Below the pieces are notes generated by a model that searched no databases, was not told where the DNA came from, and saw only the letters and a program-made list of their open reading frames with translations. Positions 1-8,921 of a stretch of 64,000 nt of DNA are shown here, one piece after another. The DNA comes from UBA5109 sp965662565. Lineage in GTDB: Bacteria; Pseudomonadota; Gammaproteobacteria; Pseudomonadales; Pseudohongiellaceae. The position numbers and the translations under genes were made by a program. The DNA is taken from positions 1 to 64,000 of the forward strand of contig CBFIHS010000002.1 of assembly GCA_965662565.1 (NCBI GenBank), written 5' to 3'. Position 1 is the first letter of the stretch, and every line of letters starts with the position of its first letter.

Positions 1-1
1 G

Positions 2-835
2 CCAGATGTTGTTCATATAACTAATGTTTCTCCCACGCATTTGGAAGGCTTTGGAGATTTGGATGCTATAGCACGAGCTAAAGGGGAAATCTGGGACAGT
101 ATTTCTGGTGATGGTATTGCAATATTGAATATGGATGATGCTTATGCTGATTTTTGGATGGAAAAACTGAAATCTAAAAACTTTATTGGTATTAGTGTTT
201 CGGGTAATTCTGCAGCTGGCTTTACAGTCAGAAATATACAGTTCGATGAGCAGATGCATTCTTCATTTGAGTTACATGCGCCGCAAGGTGTGGTTGTGAT
301 TAATTTGGGTCTCCCGGGGAAACACAGTATTGCTAATGCTCTTGCAGCAGCTGCATTAAGTATGACGGTAGGCGCAGGCTTGGATGCTGTCAAGAAAGGC
401 TTAGAGGCAATGGAGTCAGTCAAAGGAAGGCTTTCAAATCTTCTTGGTACTAATCAATCAGTTCTGATTGATGATTCGTATAACGCCAGTCCAAATTCAT
501 TTCGAGCGGCAATTGATGTTCTAGCTGCCCATAAAGGTACCAAAATTGTTGCCATGGGAGATATGGGGGAGCTTGGAATTGAGGCAGAAAATTCTCATAA
601 AGAGGTTGGCCTTTATGCAAAAAAAGAAGGCATTGACGTCTTGGTTGCTTACGGATCTTTGTCGGAGTTTGCAGTTAAAAGTTTTGGTGAAAAGGCACAA
701 CATTTTTCCAATTTGAGTGAGCTAGCAGAGCACCTGCTGCCCATGCTCAATAAAGACGTAAAAGTTTTAATTAAAGGTTCGCGCAGCGCGGGAATGGATA
801 AATTAGTTCAACTATTAAATCCGGAAGGGGGTTAA
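2..835 (+). CDS. murF: MurF, UDP-MurNAc-tripeptide:D-Ala-D-Ala ligase, 5'-truncated by window edge
   Basis: The protein adds the D-Ala-D-Ala dipeptide to UDP-MurNAc-tripeptide, the last cytoplasmic step of the nucleotide precursor. The reading frame is open from base 2, upstream of the first possible start, and the residues there (PDVVHITNVSPTHLEGFG) match the middle of Mur ligases, so the ATP-loop half lies outside the window. Visible motifs are the central-domain end with AKGEI, and the C-terminal ligase domain with DDSYNASPNSF and GDMGELG. It is followed 6 bp later by mraY, the usual order in the division and cell-wall cluster. The identification is firm; only the 5' end is missing. Confidence 0.95.
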   Translation, partial: PDVVHITNVSPTHLEGFGDLDAIARAKGEIWDSISGDGIAILNMDDAYADFWMEKLKSKNFIGISVSGNSAAGFTVRNIQFDEQMHSSFELHAPQGVVVINLGLPGKHSIANALAAAALSMTVGAGLDAVKKGLEAMESVKGRLSNLLGTNQSVLIDDSYNASPNSFRAAIDVLAAHKGTKIVAMGDMGELGIEAENSHKEVGLYAKKEGIDVLVAYGSLSEFAVKSFGEKAQHFSNLSELAEHLLPMLNKDVKVLIKGSRSAGMDKLVQLLNPEGG

Positions 836-841
836 GCGCTT

Positions 842-1924
842 ATGTTGCTTTGGCTTACAAATTACCTGGCTCAGTTTAACTCGGGTTTTGTTGTTTTCGA
901 ATATCTCACAGTTCGGGGGATTTTGGGAATTCTTACAGCGCTACTGATTTCGTTACTAATCGGGCCATATATGATTAGGACACTAAATTATCGCCAAATT
1001 GGTCAGGTAGTGCGTGATGACGGTCCTCAATCTCATTTGAGTAAGGCGGGGACTCCAACAATGGGTGGTGCACTGATTCTTATCAGTATCCTTATTAGTA
1101 GTTTGCTTTGGTCTGATTTAAATAGCGCTTATGTGTGGGTAGTTCTGTTTGTTACAGGTGGTTTTGGAGTTATCGGTTGGATAGATGATTACAAAAAGAT
1201 TTTTGAGCAAAACCCAAAAGGCTTGAGTCCTGGGTGGAAGTATTTCTGGCAGTCAGTAACTGGTTTTACTGCAGCTTGTTATTTGTATTGGCATGCTGTG
1301 ACGCCAGCAGAAACTGAATTGATTATTCCTTTCTTTAAAGATTTTGCATTAGAGCTGGGTGGTTTTTATGTGTTCGTTGCTTACTTTTTTATTGTGGGTT
1401 TCAGTAATGCTGTGAACTTGACTGATGGCTTAGATGGTTTGGCAATTCTGCCTACTGTTATGGTTGCTAGTGCCTTGGGGATTATTTCTTACCTTGTTGG
1501 GCATGTGGAGTTTTCTGCTTATTTGAATATTCCATATATCGCAGGGACGGGTGAGTTGGTTGTTTTTTGTGGGGCATTAGCTGGAGCCGGACTCGGATTT
1601 CTGTGGTTTAACACATACCCTGCGCAGATTTTTATGGGTGACGTTGGAGCTCTGGCTTTGGGGGCTGCCTTAGGAACTTTAGCGATAATTGTAAGGCATG
1701 AAATTGTGTTGGTAATTATGGGTGGAATTTTTGTTATGGAAACTCTTTCGGTCATTTTGCAAGTGGCTTCTTTCAAACTAACGGGGCGAAGAATATTTCG
1801 GATGGCGCCTTTGCATCATCATTTTGAACTGAAAGGCTGGCCGGAGCCTAGAGTAATAGTGCGTTTCTGGATTATTACAATCATCTTGGTTTTGTTCGGA
1901 TTGGCAACATTGAAATTACGTTAA
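842..1924 (+). CDS. mraY: MraY, phospho-MurNAc-pentapeptide translocase
   Basis: This integral inner-membrane enzyme transfers phospho-MurNAc-pentapeptide from UDP onto undecaprenyl phosphate to make lipid I. The 360-residue length equals the family norm. About ten hydrophobic segments are visible. Family motifs are present: DDGPQSHLSKAGTPTMGG near residue 59, the aspartate pair D115-D116 in WIDDYKK, NLTDGLDGLA, and the HHH motif in PLHHHFELKGWPE near residue 325. The ATG lies just after the murF stop, so translation is probably coupled. The next gene, murD, starts 16 bp downstream. Confidence 0.98.
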   Translation: MLLWLTNYLAQFNSGFVVFEYLTVRGILGILTALLISLLIGPYMIRTLNYRQIGQVVRDDGPQSHLSKAGTPTMGGALILISILISSLLWSDLNSAYVWVVLFVTGGFGVIGWIDDYKKIFEQNPKGLSPGWKYFWQSVTGFTAACYLYWHAVTPAETELIIPFFKDFALELGGFYVFVAYFFIVGFSNAVNLTDGLDGLAILPTVMVASALGIISYLVGHVEFSAYLNIPYIAGTGELVVFCGALAGAGLGFLWFNTYPAQIFMGDVGALALGAALGTLAIIVRHEIVLVIMGGIFVMETLSVILQVASFKLTGRRIFRMAPLHHHFELKGWPEPRVIVRFWIITIILVLFGLATLKLR

Positions 1925-1940
1925 GGAAAAGGCATTAAAC

Positions 1941-3290
1941 GTGCAGCAAGAAGAAATGCAGACACAGGGGAATAAAGTGATAGTCGGTCTTGGCAAGACT
2001 GGGCTTTCCTATGCTCGCTATCTGCATAATCAAGGAGAAGCGTTTTCTGTTGTTGATAGTCGTAAGCAGCCGCCTGGGATAGAAGAGTTTCAAAAGAAAT
2101 ACCCTGGAGTAAAAGTTGAGCTAGGTGAGTTTGATCAAAATACTTTTCTTAATGCGAAAGAATTATTGGTGAGTCCAGGGGTGGACTTAAGAAACTCTGC
2201 TTTAGCTAAGGCAATAGAAAAAGCTGTCCCAGTTACAGGTGATATTAATATTTTTGCCCAAAAAGTAGATGCACCGATAGTTGCAGTTACTGGCTCTAAT
2301 GCAAAAAGCACTGTCGTTAGTTTACTAGGCGAAATGGCTGCTAAAGCTGGTGTCGATGTTGTTGTTGCTGGAAACATTGGTAAGCCGGTATTGGATTTGC
2401 TGTCAGAAAAAGCTTATGAACTTTATGTTTTAGAAATTTCTAGCTTTCAGCTTGAAACAAGTTCTCATCTGGGTGCGGAAGTCGCATGCGTTCTTAATAT
2501 TAGTGCCGATCATATGGATCGTTACGATTCTCTTCAAGAGTACTATCTTGCTAAACACCGTATTTTTCAAGCCTGCAAACAAGTGGTTATCAATCGTGAT
2601 GACCTCTTAAGCAAACCTTTAATCCCTGATGGCGTTCAGAGATGGAGTTTTGGTCTTGATGCAGGAGATATTAATGAGTTTGGTCTTATCGAACTTGAAG
2701 GCAAAAGCTTTCTTGCATTTGATAAAAAAGCACTCATGCCAGTCGATGAAGTCAAAATCTCAGGCAAACATAATTTATCAAATTCATTGGCAGCCTTAGC
2801 TTTAGGTAAAGCTGTAGGTTTGGATATGCAAGCAATGCTCCAAACTTTAAGAGAATTTTCTGGCTTACCGCATCGTTGTCAGTGGGTTGGAGAGGTAAAT
2901 GGAGTCACTTATTACAACGACTCTAAAGGGACAAATGTAGGTGCGACAATAGCTGCTTTGAAAGGATTTGGGGTCAGCAAAAATATTATTTTAATTGCTG
3001 GTGGTCAGGGCAAAGGCGCAAATTTTTCAGAGTTGAAAGAGAGTGTTTCGAGTTACTCAAAATTACTTGTAGTTTATGGAGAAGATGCAGATCTTATTTG
3101 TTCAGCTTTAGATCAAGCGATTACGATTATAAAAGCTAATTCTTTGCAAGAAGCAGTCAAGCTTGCTGATAAAAAGTCTGTTAAGGGTGATGTTGTTTTA
3201 TTTTCGCCGGCCTGCGCCAGCTTCGATATGTTCAAAAATTTTGAAGAGCGTGGAGAAGTCTTCATTCAGGCGGTGGAGGCTTTGCACTAA
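1941..3290 (+). CDS. murD: MurD, UDP-MurNAc-L-Ala:D-Glu ligase
   Basis: This cytoplasmic ATP-dependent ligase adds D-glutamate to UDP-MurNAc-L-alanine. The start is GTG, preceded by an AAGGAAAAGG purine tract. The N-terminal Rossmann-type domain begins at residue 12 (KVIVGLGKTGLS). The ATP loop is TGSNAKST at 117-124. Later motifs are LEISSFQLE, NISADHMDRY, HRCQWV and the C-terminal SPACASFDMFKNFEERG. The loop carries Ala121 where E. coli has Gly; from memory this is also the Pseudomonas form, so I do not read it as inactivation. At 449 residues the length is normal. Confidence 0.97.
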   Translation: MQQEEMQTQGNKVIVGLGKTGLSYARYLHNQGEAFSVVDSRKQPPGIEEFQKKYPGVKVELGEFDQNTFLNAKELLVSPGVDLRNSALAKAIEKAVPVTGDINIFAQKVDAPIVAVTGSNAKSTVVSLLGEMAAKAGVDVVVAGNIGKPVLDLLSEKAYELYVLEISSFQLETSSHLGAEVACVLNISADHMDRYDSLQEYYLAKHRIFQACKQVVINRDDLLSKPLIPDGVQRWSFGLDAGDINEFGLIELEGKSFLAFDKKALMPVDEVKISGKHNLSNSLAALALGKAVGLDMQAMLQTLREFSGLPHRCQWVGEVNGVTYYNDSKGTNVGATIAALKGFGVSKNIILIAGGQGKGANFSELKESVSSYSKLLVVYGEDADLICSALDQAITIIKANSLQEAVKLADKKSVKGDVVLFSPACASFDMFKNFEERGEVFIQAVEALH

Positions 3291-3292
3291 TC

Positions 3293-4495
3293 ATGGTGGC
3301 ATTAGTCCAACAAAGATTTAATCAATTCTTCAGAAGTTCTGATGATATTTATTGGGGCGATAAAACTTTAATAGTTTGTGTTTTGTTATTGCTAGCCTTT
3401 GGTTTGGTGATGATGACATCGGCTTCAATTGAAATAGCCAGTAATGATTATGGGGATGGATTTTTCTACTTGAAAAAACAGCTGAAGTTTTTAGCTCTTG
3501 GTTTTCTCGCAGCGACTGTAGTGTACTGTTTGCCTCTTAAATATTGGCAAGAATGGAGTGCGTTTTTGTTAGTTGGAGCAGTGGTTCTGTTGAGCTTGGT
3601 TTTGTTGCCAGGTATTGGCCATGAGGTTAATGGAAGTACGCGCTGGATAAATTTAGGCTTTATGACTTTGCAAGCCTCTGAGCCAGCAAAACTATTCATT
3701 GTTATCTTTATTGCCAACTATCTGAGTAAGTATCACAGCTTTGTACTAGGTTCTTGGAAAGGATTTTTAATGCCTTTGGTGTTTGTAGCTCTGCCGATAC
3801 TGCTGCTACTAAGAGAACCAGATTTTGGTGCAGTTGTTGTTCTGAGCTTATCTGTGTTTGGGATGATGTTTCTTTCTGGCGTTAAGCTTTATCAGTTTGG
3901 CTTACTGATATTAACAGCTGGAGGCGGTGCAGCCACTTTAGTGCTCTCATCGTCTTATCGTATCGCTCGAGTTAAATCGTTCATGACAGCTCTATCAGAC
4001 CCTTTTAATGAAGACGTTGTGTTCGGTTCTGGTTATCAGCTGGCGCAAGCCTTAATTGCATTTGGAAGAGGTGAGTGGTTTGGAGTTGGCTTAGGTAACA
4101 GCATCCAGAAATTATATTTCTTGCCAGAGGCTCATACTGATTTTGTCTTAGCGATTATTGCTGAAGAACTTGGTGTGATTAATGTAATCGTCGTGTTGGC
4201 TTTGTTCTTGGTTTTTGTAATCAGAGCCATGTTAATAGCTCGAAAAAATGAAACGAAAGGTGATTTCTTTCCAGCTTATCTTGCCTATGGGCTGGCGCTA
4301 CTTTTTCTTGGGCAGATTGTTATTAATGTCGGTGTCAATACTGGCTTGTTGCCTACCAAGGGATTGACTCTCCCGTTCCTGAGTGCAGGTGGGTCGAGTC
4401 TGATTATCTGCATGATGATGGTTGGGCTTTTGTTACGAATTGATATTGAAAGTCATCAGCGTGAAAAAAACATAAAAAGAGTAATAAACCGATGA
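3293..4495 (+). CDS. ftsW: FtsW, SEDS-family septal peptidoglycan polymerase
   Basis: A polytopic inner-membrane protein of the SEDS (RodA/FtsW/SpoVE) family, which polymerises septal peptidoglycan with FtsI. About ten membrane spans are visible after a short cytoplasmic start. Family signatures are the GSTRWINLG loop, REPDFGA, GVGLGNSIQKLYFLPEAHTD, and the C-terminal LPFLSAGGSSL followed by a basic tail. It starts 2 bp after murD and its last codons overlap the murG start, which suggests one co-translated message. Its place between murD and murG separates FtsW from RodA. Confidence 0.97.
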   Translation: MVALVQQRFNQFFRSSDDIYWGDKTLIVCVLLLLAFGLVMMTSASIEIASNDYGDGFFYLKKQLKFLALGFLAATVVYCLPLKYWQEWSAFLLVGAVVLLSLVLLPGIGHEVNGSTRWINLGFMTLQASEPAKLFIVIFIANYLSKYHSFVLGSWKGFLMPLVFVALPILLLLREPDFGAVVVLSLSVFGMMFLSGVKLYQFGLLILTAGGGAATLVLSSSYRIARVKSFMTALSDPFNEDVVFGSGYQLAQALIAFGRGEWFGVGLGNSIQKLYFLPEAHTDFVLAIIAEELGVINVIVVLALFLVFVIRAMLIARKNETKGDFFPAYLAYGLALLFLGQIVINVGVNTGLLPTKGLTLPFLSAGGSSLIICMMMVGLLLRIDIESHQREKNIKRVINR

Positions 4496-5649
4496 GCATG
4501 CTTTCAGAAAAAAAAGTGCTAATCATGGCTGGCGGAACAGGAGGTCATATATTTCCTGCCCTAAGTATTGCTCGGCAATTACAAGAAGATGGAATAAAAG
4601 TGGAGTGGCTAGGAACAAAAAAAGGAATGGAAGCCAGCTTGATTCCAGAAACAGGTATTCCGATTCATTATATTTCTGTTTCAGGTCTAAGAGGGAAAAG
4701 TAAGCTGACTTTATTGCTAGCGCCATTTGTCATTTTTATAGCAGTTATACAGTCAGTAATGAAAATTTTCTCAATCAAACCATCTTGTGTATTGGGTATG
4801 GGTGGATTTGTTACGGGGCCAGGAGGCCTAGCTGCTTGGTTGACTCGTAAACCCCTATTAATTCATGAGCAGAATGCAATTGCAGGGCTTAGCAATCAGC
4901 TTCTCAGTGGAATGGCTTCGACTGTTATGGAAGGTTTTGCTGGTGCATTTCAACGAAAAAAAGGAATAAGCAAAAATCATCTATTAAAGCTTATGACAAA
5001 AATAGATAAATGTGTCCATGTTGGTAATCCTTTGCGTCAAGAAATTTTACAATGCTCTCCCCCTAGTGAACGCTTTCATCAGAACGGCAACGAAGCCAGA
5101 AAATTAAAGCTTCTGGTAATTGGTGGCAGCCTTGGCGCGGTTGCAATTAATAGGCTCATTCCTGAATTTCTGAGAGTTTCTTCACATCAAGATGAAGTTG
5201 AAGTATTACATCAATGTGGGAAAAAGAATTTAGAAACTTGTCAGGATTACTATGCCGAACTAGGAGTTTCCGAAACTGAAACAATAAAAATAGTGCCATT
5301 TATTAGTGATATGGCTGATGCCTATATGTGGGCAGATATTATTATTTGTCGAGCGGGTGCATCAACAGTAGCTGAAATTGCTTCTGTAGGGATTCCGGCA
5401 ATATTTATTCCGTTTCCTTATGCCGTAGATGATCACCAAACTGAAAATGCATCAATACTTCAGAAGTTGGATGCGGCCTGGTTAATCCAACAGCGTGAGC
5501 TTAAACCTGAGCTTTTAGAAGATATTCTGGATAAGTTTTTTTCTGATCCGAGTCTGCTATTACAAACTGCTCTAAGGTCTCAGTCAGCTGCAAAAAATGA
5601 CGCTACAAAAGTTGCAGCACAATATTGTTCGGAGGCCTGCTATGCCTAG
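4492..5649 (+). CDS. murG: MurG, lipid II-forming GlcNAc transferase
   Basis: This membrane-associated GT-B glycosyltransferase adds GlcNAc from UDP-GlcNAc to lipid I, making lipid II. The N-terminal glycine-rich loop GGTGGHIFPAL is at residues 14-24. A second loop (GGSLGA) opens the C-terminal nucleotide-sugar domain, and RAGASTVAE and PFPYAVDDHQ are the UDP-GlcNAc binding motifs. The start codon overlaps the ftsW stop as ATGA. At 385 residues it is slightly longer than the E. coli enzyme. Confidence 0.97.
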   Translation: MSMLSEKKVLIMAGGTGGHIFPALSIARQLQEDGIKVEWLGTKKGMEASLIPETGIPIHYISVSGLRGKSKLTLLLAPFVIFIAVIQSVMKIFSIKPSCVLGMGGFVTGPGGLAAWLTRKPLLIHEQNAIAGLSNQLLSGMASTVMEGFAGAFQRKKGISKNHLLKLMTKIDKCVHVGNPLRQEILQCSPPSERFHQNGNEARKLKLLVIGGSLGAVAINRLIPEFLRVSSHQDEVEVLHQCGKKNLETCQDYYAELGVSETETIKIVPFISDMADAYMWADIIICRAGASTVAEIASVGIPAIFIPFPYAVDDHQTENASILQKLDAAWLIQQRELKPELLEDILDKFFSDPSLLLQTALRSQSAAKNDATKVAAQYCSEACYA

Positions 5650-7084
5650 AGTGATAGCGCCAAAACTATTCAGTTCAGTGCCAGAAATGAGGCGGATTCG
5701 CAATATACATTTTGTTGGTATTGGTGGTGCAGGCATGTCTGGGATTGCTGAAGTGCTACTTAACCAAGGTTATAGCATTAGTGGTTCTGATATCTCTAAA
5801 AGTAAAACCATTTCTCGTCTTGAAAAATTAGGTGTGAAGGCATTTATAGGTCATAAAGCGAAGCAAGCTAAGGATGCTGATGTGGTGGTGGTTTCGACAG
5901 CTATTGACGATAGCAACCCTGAAATAAAAGCAGCGATGAAGCAGAGGATACCAATAATACGTCGAGCCGAAATGCTCGCCGAATTGATGCGCTATCGACA
6001 TTCTATCGTCATAGCAGGTACTCATGGTAAAACCACTACTACCAGCATGGTCGCTTCAGTTTTTGCCGAAGGTAAGTTAGATCCAACTTTTGTAATTGGA
6101 GGCCTACTCAATAGTGCTGGTACCAATGCAAAACTAGGTGCTAGTCATTTCATGGTCGCTGAAGCTGATGAAAGTGATGCGTCATTTTTGCACTTGCAAC
6201 CTATGGTAGCGGTTGTCACTAATATTGATGATGACCATATGCAAACTTATCAAAGTGATTTTGAAAAACTCAAACAAACCTTTATTGATTTTATTCATAA
6301 TTTGCCATTTTACGGTTTGGCTGTTTTATGTATCGATGACCCAGTTGTGCGTGAAATTATGCCTAAAGTTGCGCGTCCTACATTGACCTATGGATTGTCA
6401 AAAGACGCAGACTATCGAATTAAAAATATTTCACAAAAAAATGAAAATACCCATTTTATGGTTGTGCGTCCCGATAAAGGTGAGCTTTCCGTTTCCCTAA
6501 CTATGCCGGGTGTTCATAACGTTTTGAATGCAACTGCAGCTATTGTTGTGTCATGTGATCAAGGGTTAAACGACAAGGCTATTGTGCAAGGCCTTGGTAA
6601 TTTTGAAGGAGTTGGTAGGCGCTTCGAAATGCATGGGGATTTAGCGTTTAGCAGAGGAAAAGCATTATTGGTCGATGATTATGGCCATCACCCAACTGAA
6701 GTGGCGGCAAATATTAAAGCAATAAGAGCGGGTTGGCCAGAAACACGACTAGTAATGGTTTACCAGCCCCACAGATACAGTCGAACACAAGATCTTTATG
6801 AAGATTTTGTTGATGTTTTATCGGAAGTGGATGTCTTGCTGCTATTGGATGTGTACTCAGCTGGAGAGAAGCCGATTCGTGGGGCTGATAGTAAAAGCCT
6901 TTGTGGAAGTATTAGGCAAAGAGGGCAGCTTGATCCAGTCTTCGTTAAAAAACATTCAGAGTTGCCCAAATTGTTAGATGAATTGTTAGAAGACGGAGAC
7001 ATCTTGTTAACTCAAGGAGCCGGTAACGTTGGATTGTTATCAATGCGCTTGGCTAATGAGGGTTTACAAGGGGAGTGGAGCTGA
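5642..7084 (+). CDS. murC: MurC, UDP-MurNAc:L-Ala ligase
   Basis: This ATP-dependent ligase adds L-alanine to UDP-MurNAc, the first amino acid of the stem peptide. I take the ATG at 5642, which overlaps the murG stop by 8 bases, rather than an in-frame start at 5597 deep inside murG; this gives 480 residues, normal for the family. The nucleotide-binding fold begins HFVGIGGAGMSG at residues 23-34, the ATP loop is GTHGKTTTT at 126-134, and EADESDASF, NIDDDHM, DDYGHHPTE and YQPHRYSRT are visible. It lies between murG and ddlB as in related bacteria. Confidence 0.97.
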   Translation: MPRVIAPKLFSSVPEMRRIRNIHFVGIGGAGMSGIAEVLLNQGYSISGSDISKSKTISRLEKLGVKAFIGHKAKQAKDADVVVVSTAIDDSNPEIKAAMKQRIPIIRRAEMLAELMRYRHSIVIAGTHGKTTTTSMVASVFAEGKLDPTFVIGGLLNSAGTNAKLGASHFMVAEADESDASFLHLQPMVAVVTNIDDDHMQTYQSDFEKLKQTFIDFIHNLPFYGLAVLCIDDPVVREIMPKVARPTLTYGLSKDADYRIKNISQKNENTHFMVVRPDKGELSVSLTMPGVHNVLNATAAIVVSCDQGLNDKAIVQGLGNFEGVGRRFEMHGDLAFSRGKALLVDDYGHHPTEVAANIKAIRAGWPETRLVMVYQPHRYSRTQDLYEDFVDVLSEVDVLLLLDVYSAGEKPIRGADSKSLCGSIRQRGQLDPVFVKKHSELPKLLDELLEDGDILLTQGAGNVGLLSMRLANEGLQGEWS

Positions 7085-7089
7085 CTCTT

Positions 7090-8031
7090 ATGACTGATTT
7101 TTTTGGCAGAGTTGGAGTGTTAATGGGTGGAGATTCTTCAGAAAGGGAGATATCACTACTTGGCGGAGCTGCAGTTTTAGAAGCTCTGCAATCTGCAGGT
7201 GTAGAGGCAATTGGGATAGATACGGGCGATGATTTTTTTACCGCCATCAATAAAGAAAAAATTGATAGAGCGTTCATTATGTTACACGGAGGAGCCGGTG
7301 AGGACGGACGGGTACAGGCGGCTCTAGAATTAATGAGTATCCCTTACACTGGAAGTTGTCATGCGGCTTGTGCTCTGGCAATGGATAAAGTTCGTTCTAA
7401 GTTGATTTGGATGGCGCAAGGACTCCCTACACCCGATTTTGAATTACTCCATCCAGACGTAGATTGGCAGAGTGTGATTGAACGTTTGGGTATCTGTTTT
7501 GTTAAACCCGTAAAAGAAGGCTCAAGTATTGGAATCAATAAAGCCTCTACTGCTGCTGAGTTAAAAGCGGCTTATGAGCATGCTGTAGAGTTTGATGAGA
7601 TGGTCATGGCCGAACAATGGATTGATGGACCTGAATACACAGTCCCCATTTTAAATAATAAAGTTCTTCCGGTTATTGAGCTAAAAACTAAAAGTACCTT
7701 TTATGATTATGACGCTAAGTATGAGGCAAATGATAATGAGTACTTATGCCCATGTGATTTGAATGACGATGAAGATAATGAAATAAGAAATTTATGTGGT
7801 GAGGCTTTTCAGTTAATTGGCTGTGAAGGTTGGGGCCGGATAGATTTAATGCGAGACAGTCTTGGCAAGTTTTGGTTGCTTGAGGTTAATACAGTACCTG
7901 GTATGACGAGTCATAGTCTTGTGCCAAAGTCAGCAGCAGTTGTAAATATGGACTTTGTAAAACTCGTTGTAGAAATATTGAAAGGCAGCATGGGCGAGTC
8001 ATTTGGAAGCGAGGCGAATAGTGATGCTTAG
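7090..8031 (+). CDS. ddlB: DdlB, D-alanine:D-alanine ligase
   Basis: This ATP-grasp ligase makes the D-Ala-D-Ala dipeptide used by MurF. I prefer the ATG at 7090, with a GGGGAGTGGAG purine tract about 10 bases upstream, over the GTG at 7075 inside murC. The product is then 313 residues, close to the usual 306. Motifs are GGDSSEREISL near the N terminus, LHGGAGEDGRVQAALE, KPVKEGSSIGI in the ATP-grasp core, and EVNTVPGMTSHSLVP near the end. Its last bases overlap ftsQ. Confidence 0.96.
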   Translation: MTDFFGRVGVLMGGDSSEREISLLGGAAVLEALQSAGVEAIGIDTGDDFFTAINKEKIDRAFIMLHGGAGEDGRVQAALELMSIPYTGSCHAACALAMDKVRSKLIWMAQGLPTPDFELLHPDVDWQSVIERLGICFVKPVKEGSSIGINKASTAAELKAAYEHAVEFDEMVMAEQWIDGPEYTVPILNNKVLPVIELKTKSTFYDYDAKYEANDNEYLCPCDLNDDEDNEIRNLCGEAFQLIGCEGWGRIDLMRDSLGKFWLLEVNTVPGMTSHSLVPKSAAVVNMDFVKLVVEILKGSMGESFGSEANSDA

Positions 8032-8878
8032 CTTTTTTAAATCAAAAAAGAATAGGCGTAGGGTTGGGGCAGTTCCTCGAGTAGTGAAAAGCAAACAGCC
8101 AAGCAGAAACTTCTTGAGCGGAAAGCTGAAGCTAGTAAAAAAAATGACAGTCATAGTCTTGCTTGTTGGATTCGTAACTATGTTGGGATTGAATTCAAAG
8201 ACTTTATTTAATGAGGTAAATAGCCAACGGATTGAATATGTCGTAANNNNNNNNNNAATCGAAGGGTCTCTCAATAAAGTAAATGAATTTGATATCAAAG
8301 CTGCAGTTTTTGAGCATATTAATCAGAGCATGGTGGCACTGGATTTGGATCAAATAAAGCAGGCTTTAGAGAATAACCCTTGGGTTAAGTCAGTAAGTTT
8401 ACGAAGAAAATGGCCTGATACTTTGATCATAGATGCGCAAGAGGAAATTGCTATTGCACGCTGGGGAAGTCAGCAATTAGTTAATCAGGAAGGAGGATTG
8501 TTTTCTCCTCCAAATATTCAAGAACCGAATCTAGCTGAGTTATGGGGACCAGAGGGCAGCGAAAAAAAAGTAATGGAGCAGTATCAACTGTTTAACCAGT
8601 TGCTTTATCCACAAAACTTAAAAATTGCGAGTTTATCTCTAAATACTAGAAATGCATGGACGATTGAATTAAGTAACAACACTTTAATTAATGTTGGAAG
8701 TGATAAGCCCTTAGAGAAAATTAGAAGATTTGTAAGGGTGTACGACGAGTTATTTGCTGGTGAAATTTTGTTTATAGAAAGCTTTGATTTGCGCTATGAC
8801 GATGGCATTGCGGTTAAAACGAAGTCGGCAGAAGCTAAAGCAAAAAGCGATACATTGCTTTCTATGCAAGTGAGATAG
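8024..8878 (+). CDS. ftsQ: FtsQ, divisome protein, interrupted by an N gap
   Basis: A bitopic inner-membrane divisome scaffold that links early and late division proteins. I take the ATG at 8024 (a GTG sits just before it), which overlaps ddlB. The order is a basic cytoplasmic tail, one membrane span (about residues 43-60), a POTRA domain with NNPWVKSVSLRRKWPDTL, and the FtsQ beta domain ending near FDLRYDDGIAV. Ten undetermined bases (8247-8256) fall at the start of the POTRA domain. The frame is the same on both sides if exactly ten bases are missing, but the true gap length is unknown. Apart from the gap the gene looks intact, about 284 codons. Confidence 0.93.
   Translation: MLSFFKSKKNRRRVGAVPRVVKSKQPSRNFLSGKLKLVKKMTVIVLLVGFVTMLGLNSKTLFNEVNSQRIEYVVXXXXIEGSLNKVNEFDIKAAVFEHINQSMVALDLDQIKQALENNPWVKSVSLRRKWPDTLIIDAQEEIAIARWGSQQLVNQEGGLFSPPNIQEPNLAELWGPEGSEKKVMEQYQLFNQLLYPQNLKIASLSLNTRNAWTIELSNNTLINVGSDKPLEKIRRFVRVYDELFAGEILFIESFDLRYDDGIAVKTKSAEAKAKSDTLLSMQVR
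8247..8256. other. Assembly gap (10 N)
   Basis: Ten undetermined bases inside ftsQ. A round count of ten is a common placeholder in scaffolded draft assemblies, so the real distance may differ. It affects four codons at the beginning of the FtsQ POTRA domain. Confidence 0.99.
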
Positions 8879-8921
8879 AAATGAATATTTATTTTGAAAT
8901 GAACAGGGTGGGCTTCTCATT

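Noticed and set aside
2289..2312. MurD ATP loop reads TGSNAKST instead of TGSNGKST
   Set aside because: I recall the Ala form from Pseudomonas MurD, and all other catalytic motifs are present, so this is lineage variation, not inactivation.
5597..5641. Earlier in-frame start for murC inside murG
   Set aside because: It would overlap murG by over 50 bases and add an unconserved N terminus; the ATG at 5642 overlaps by only 8 bases and gives normal length.
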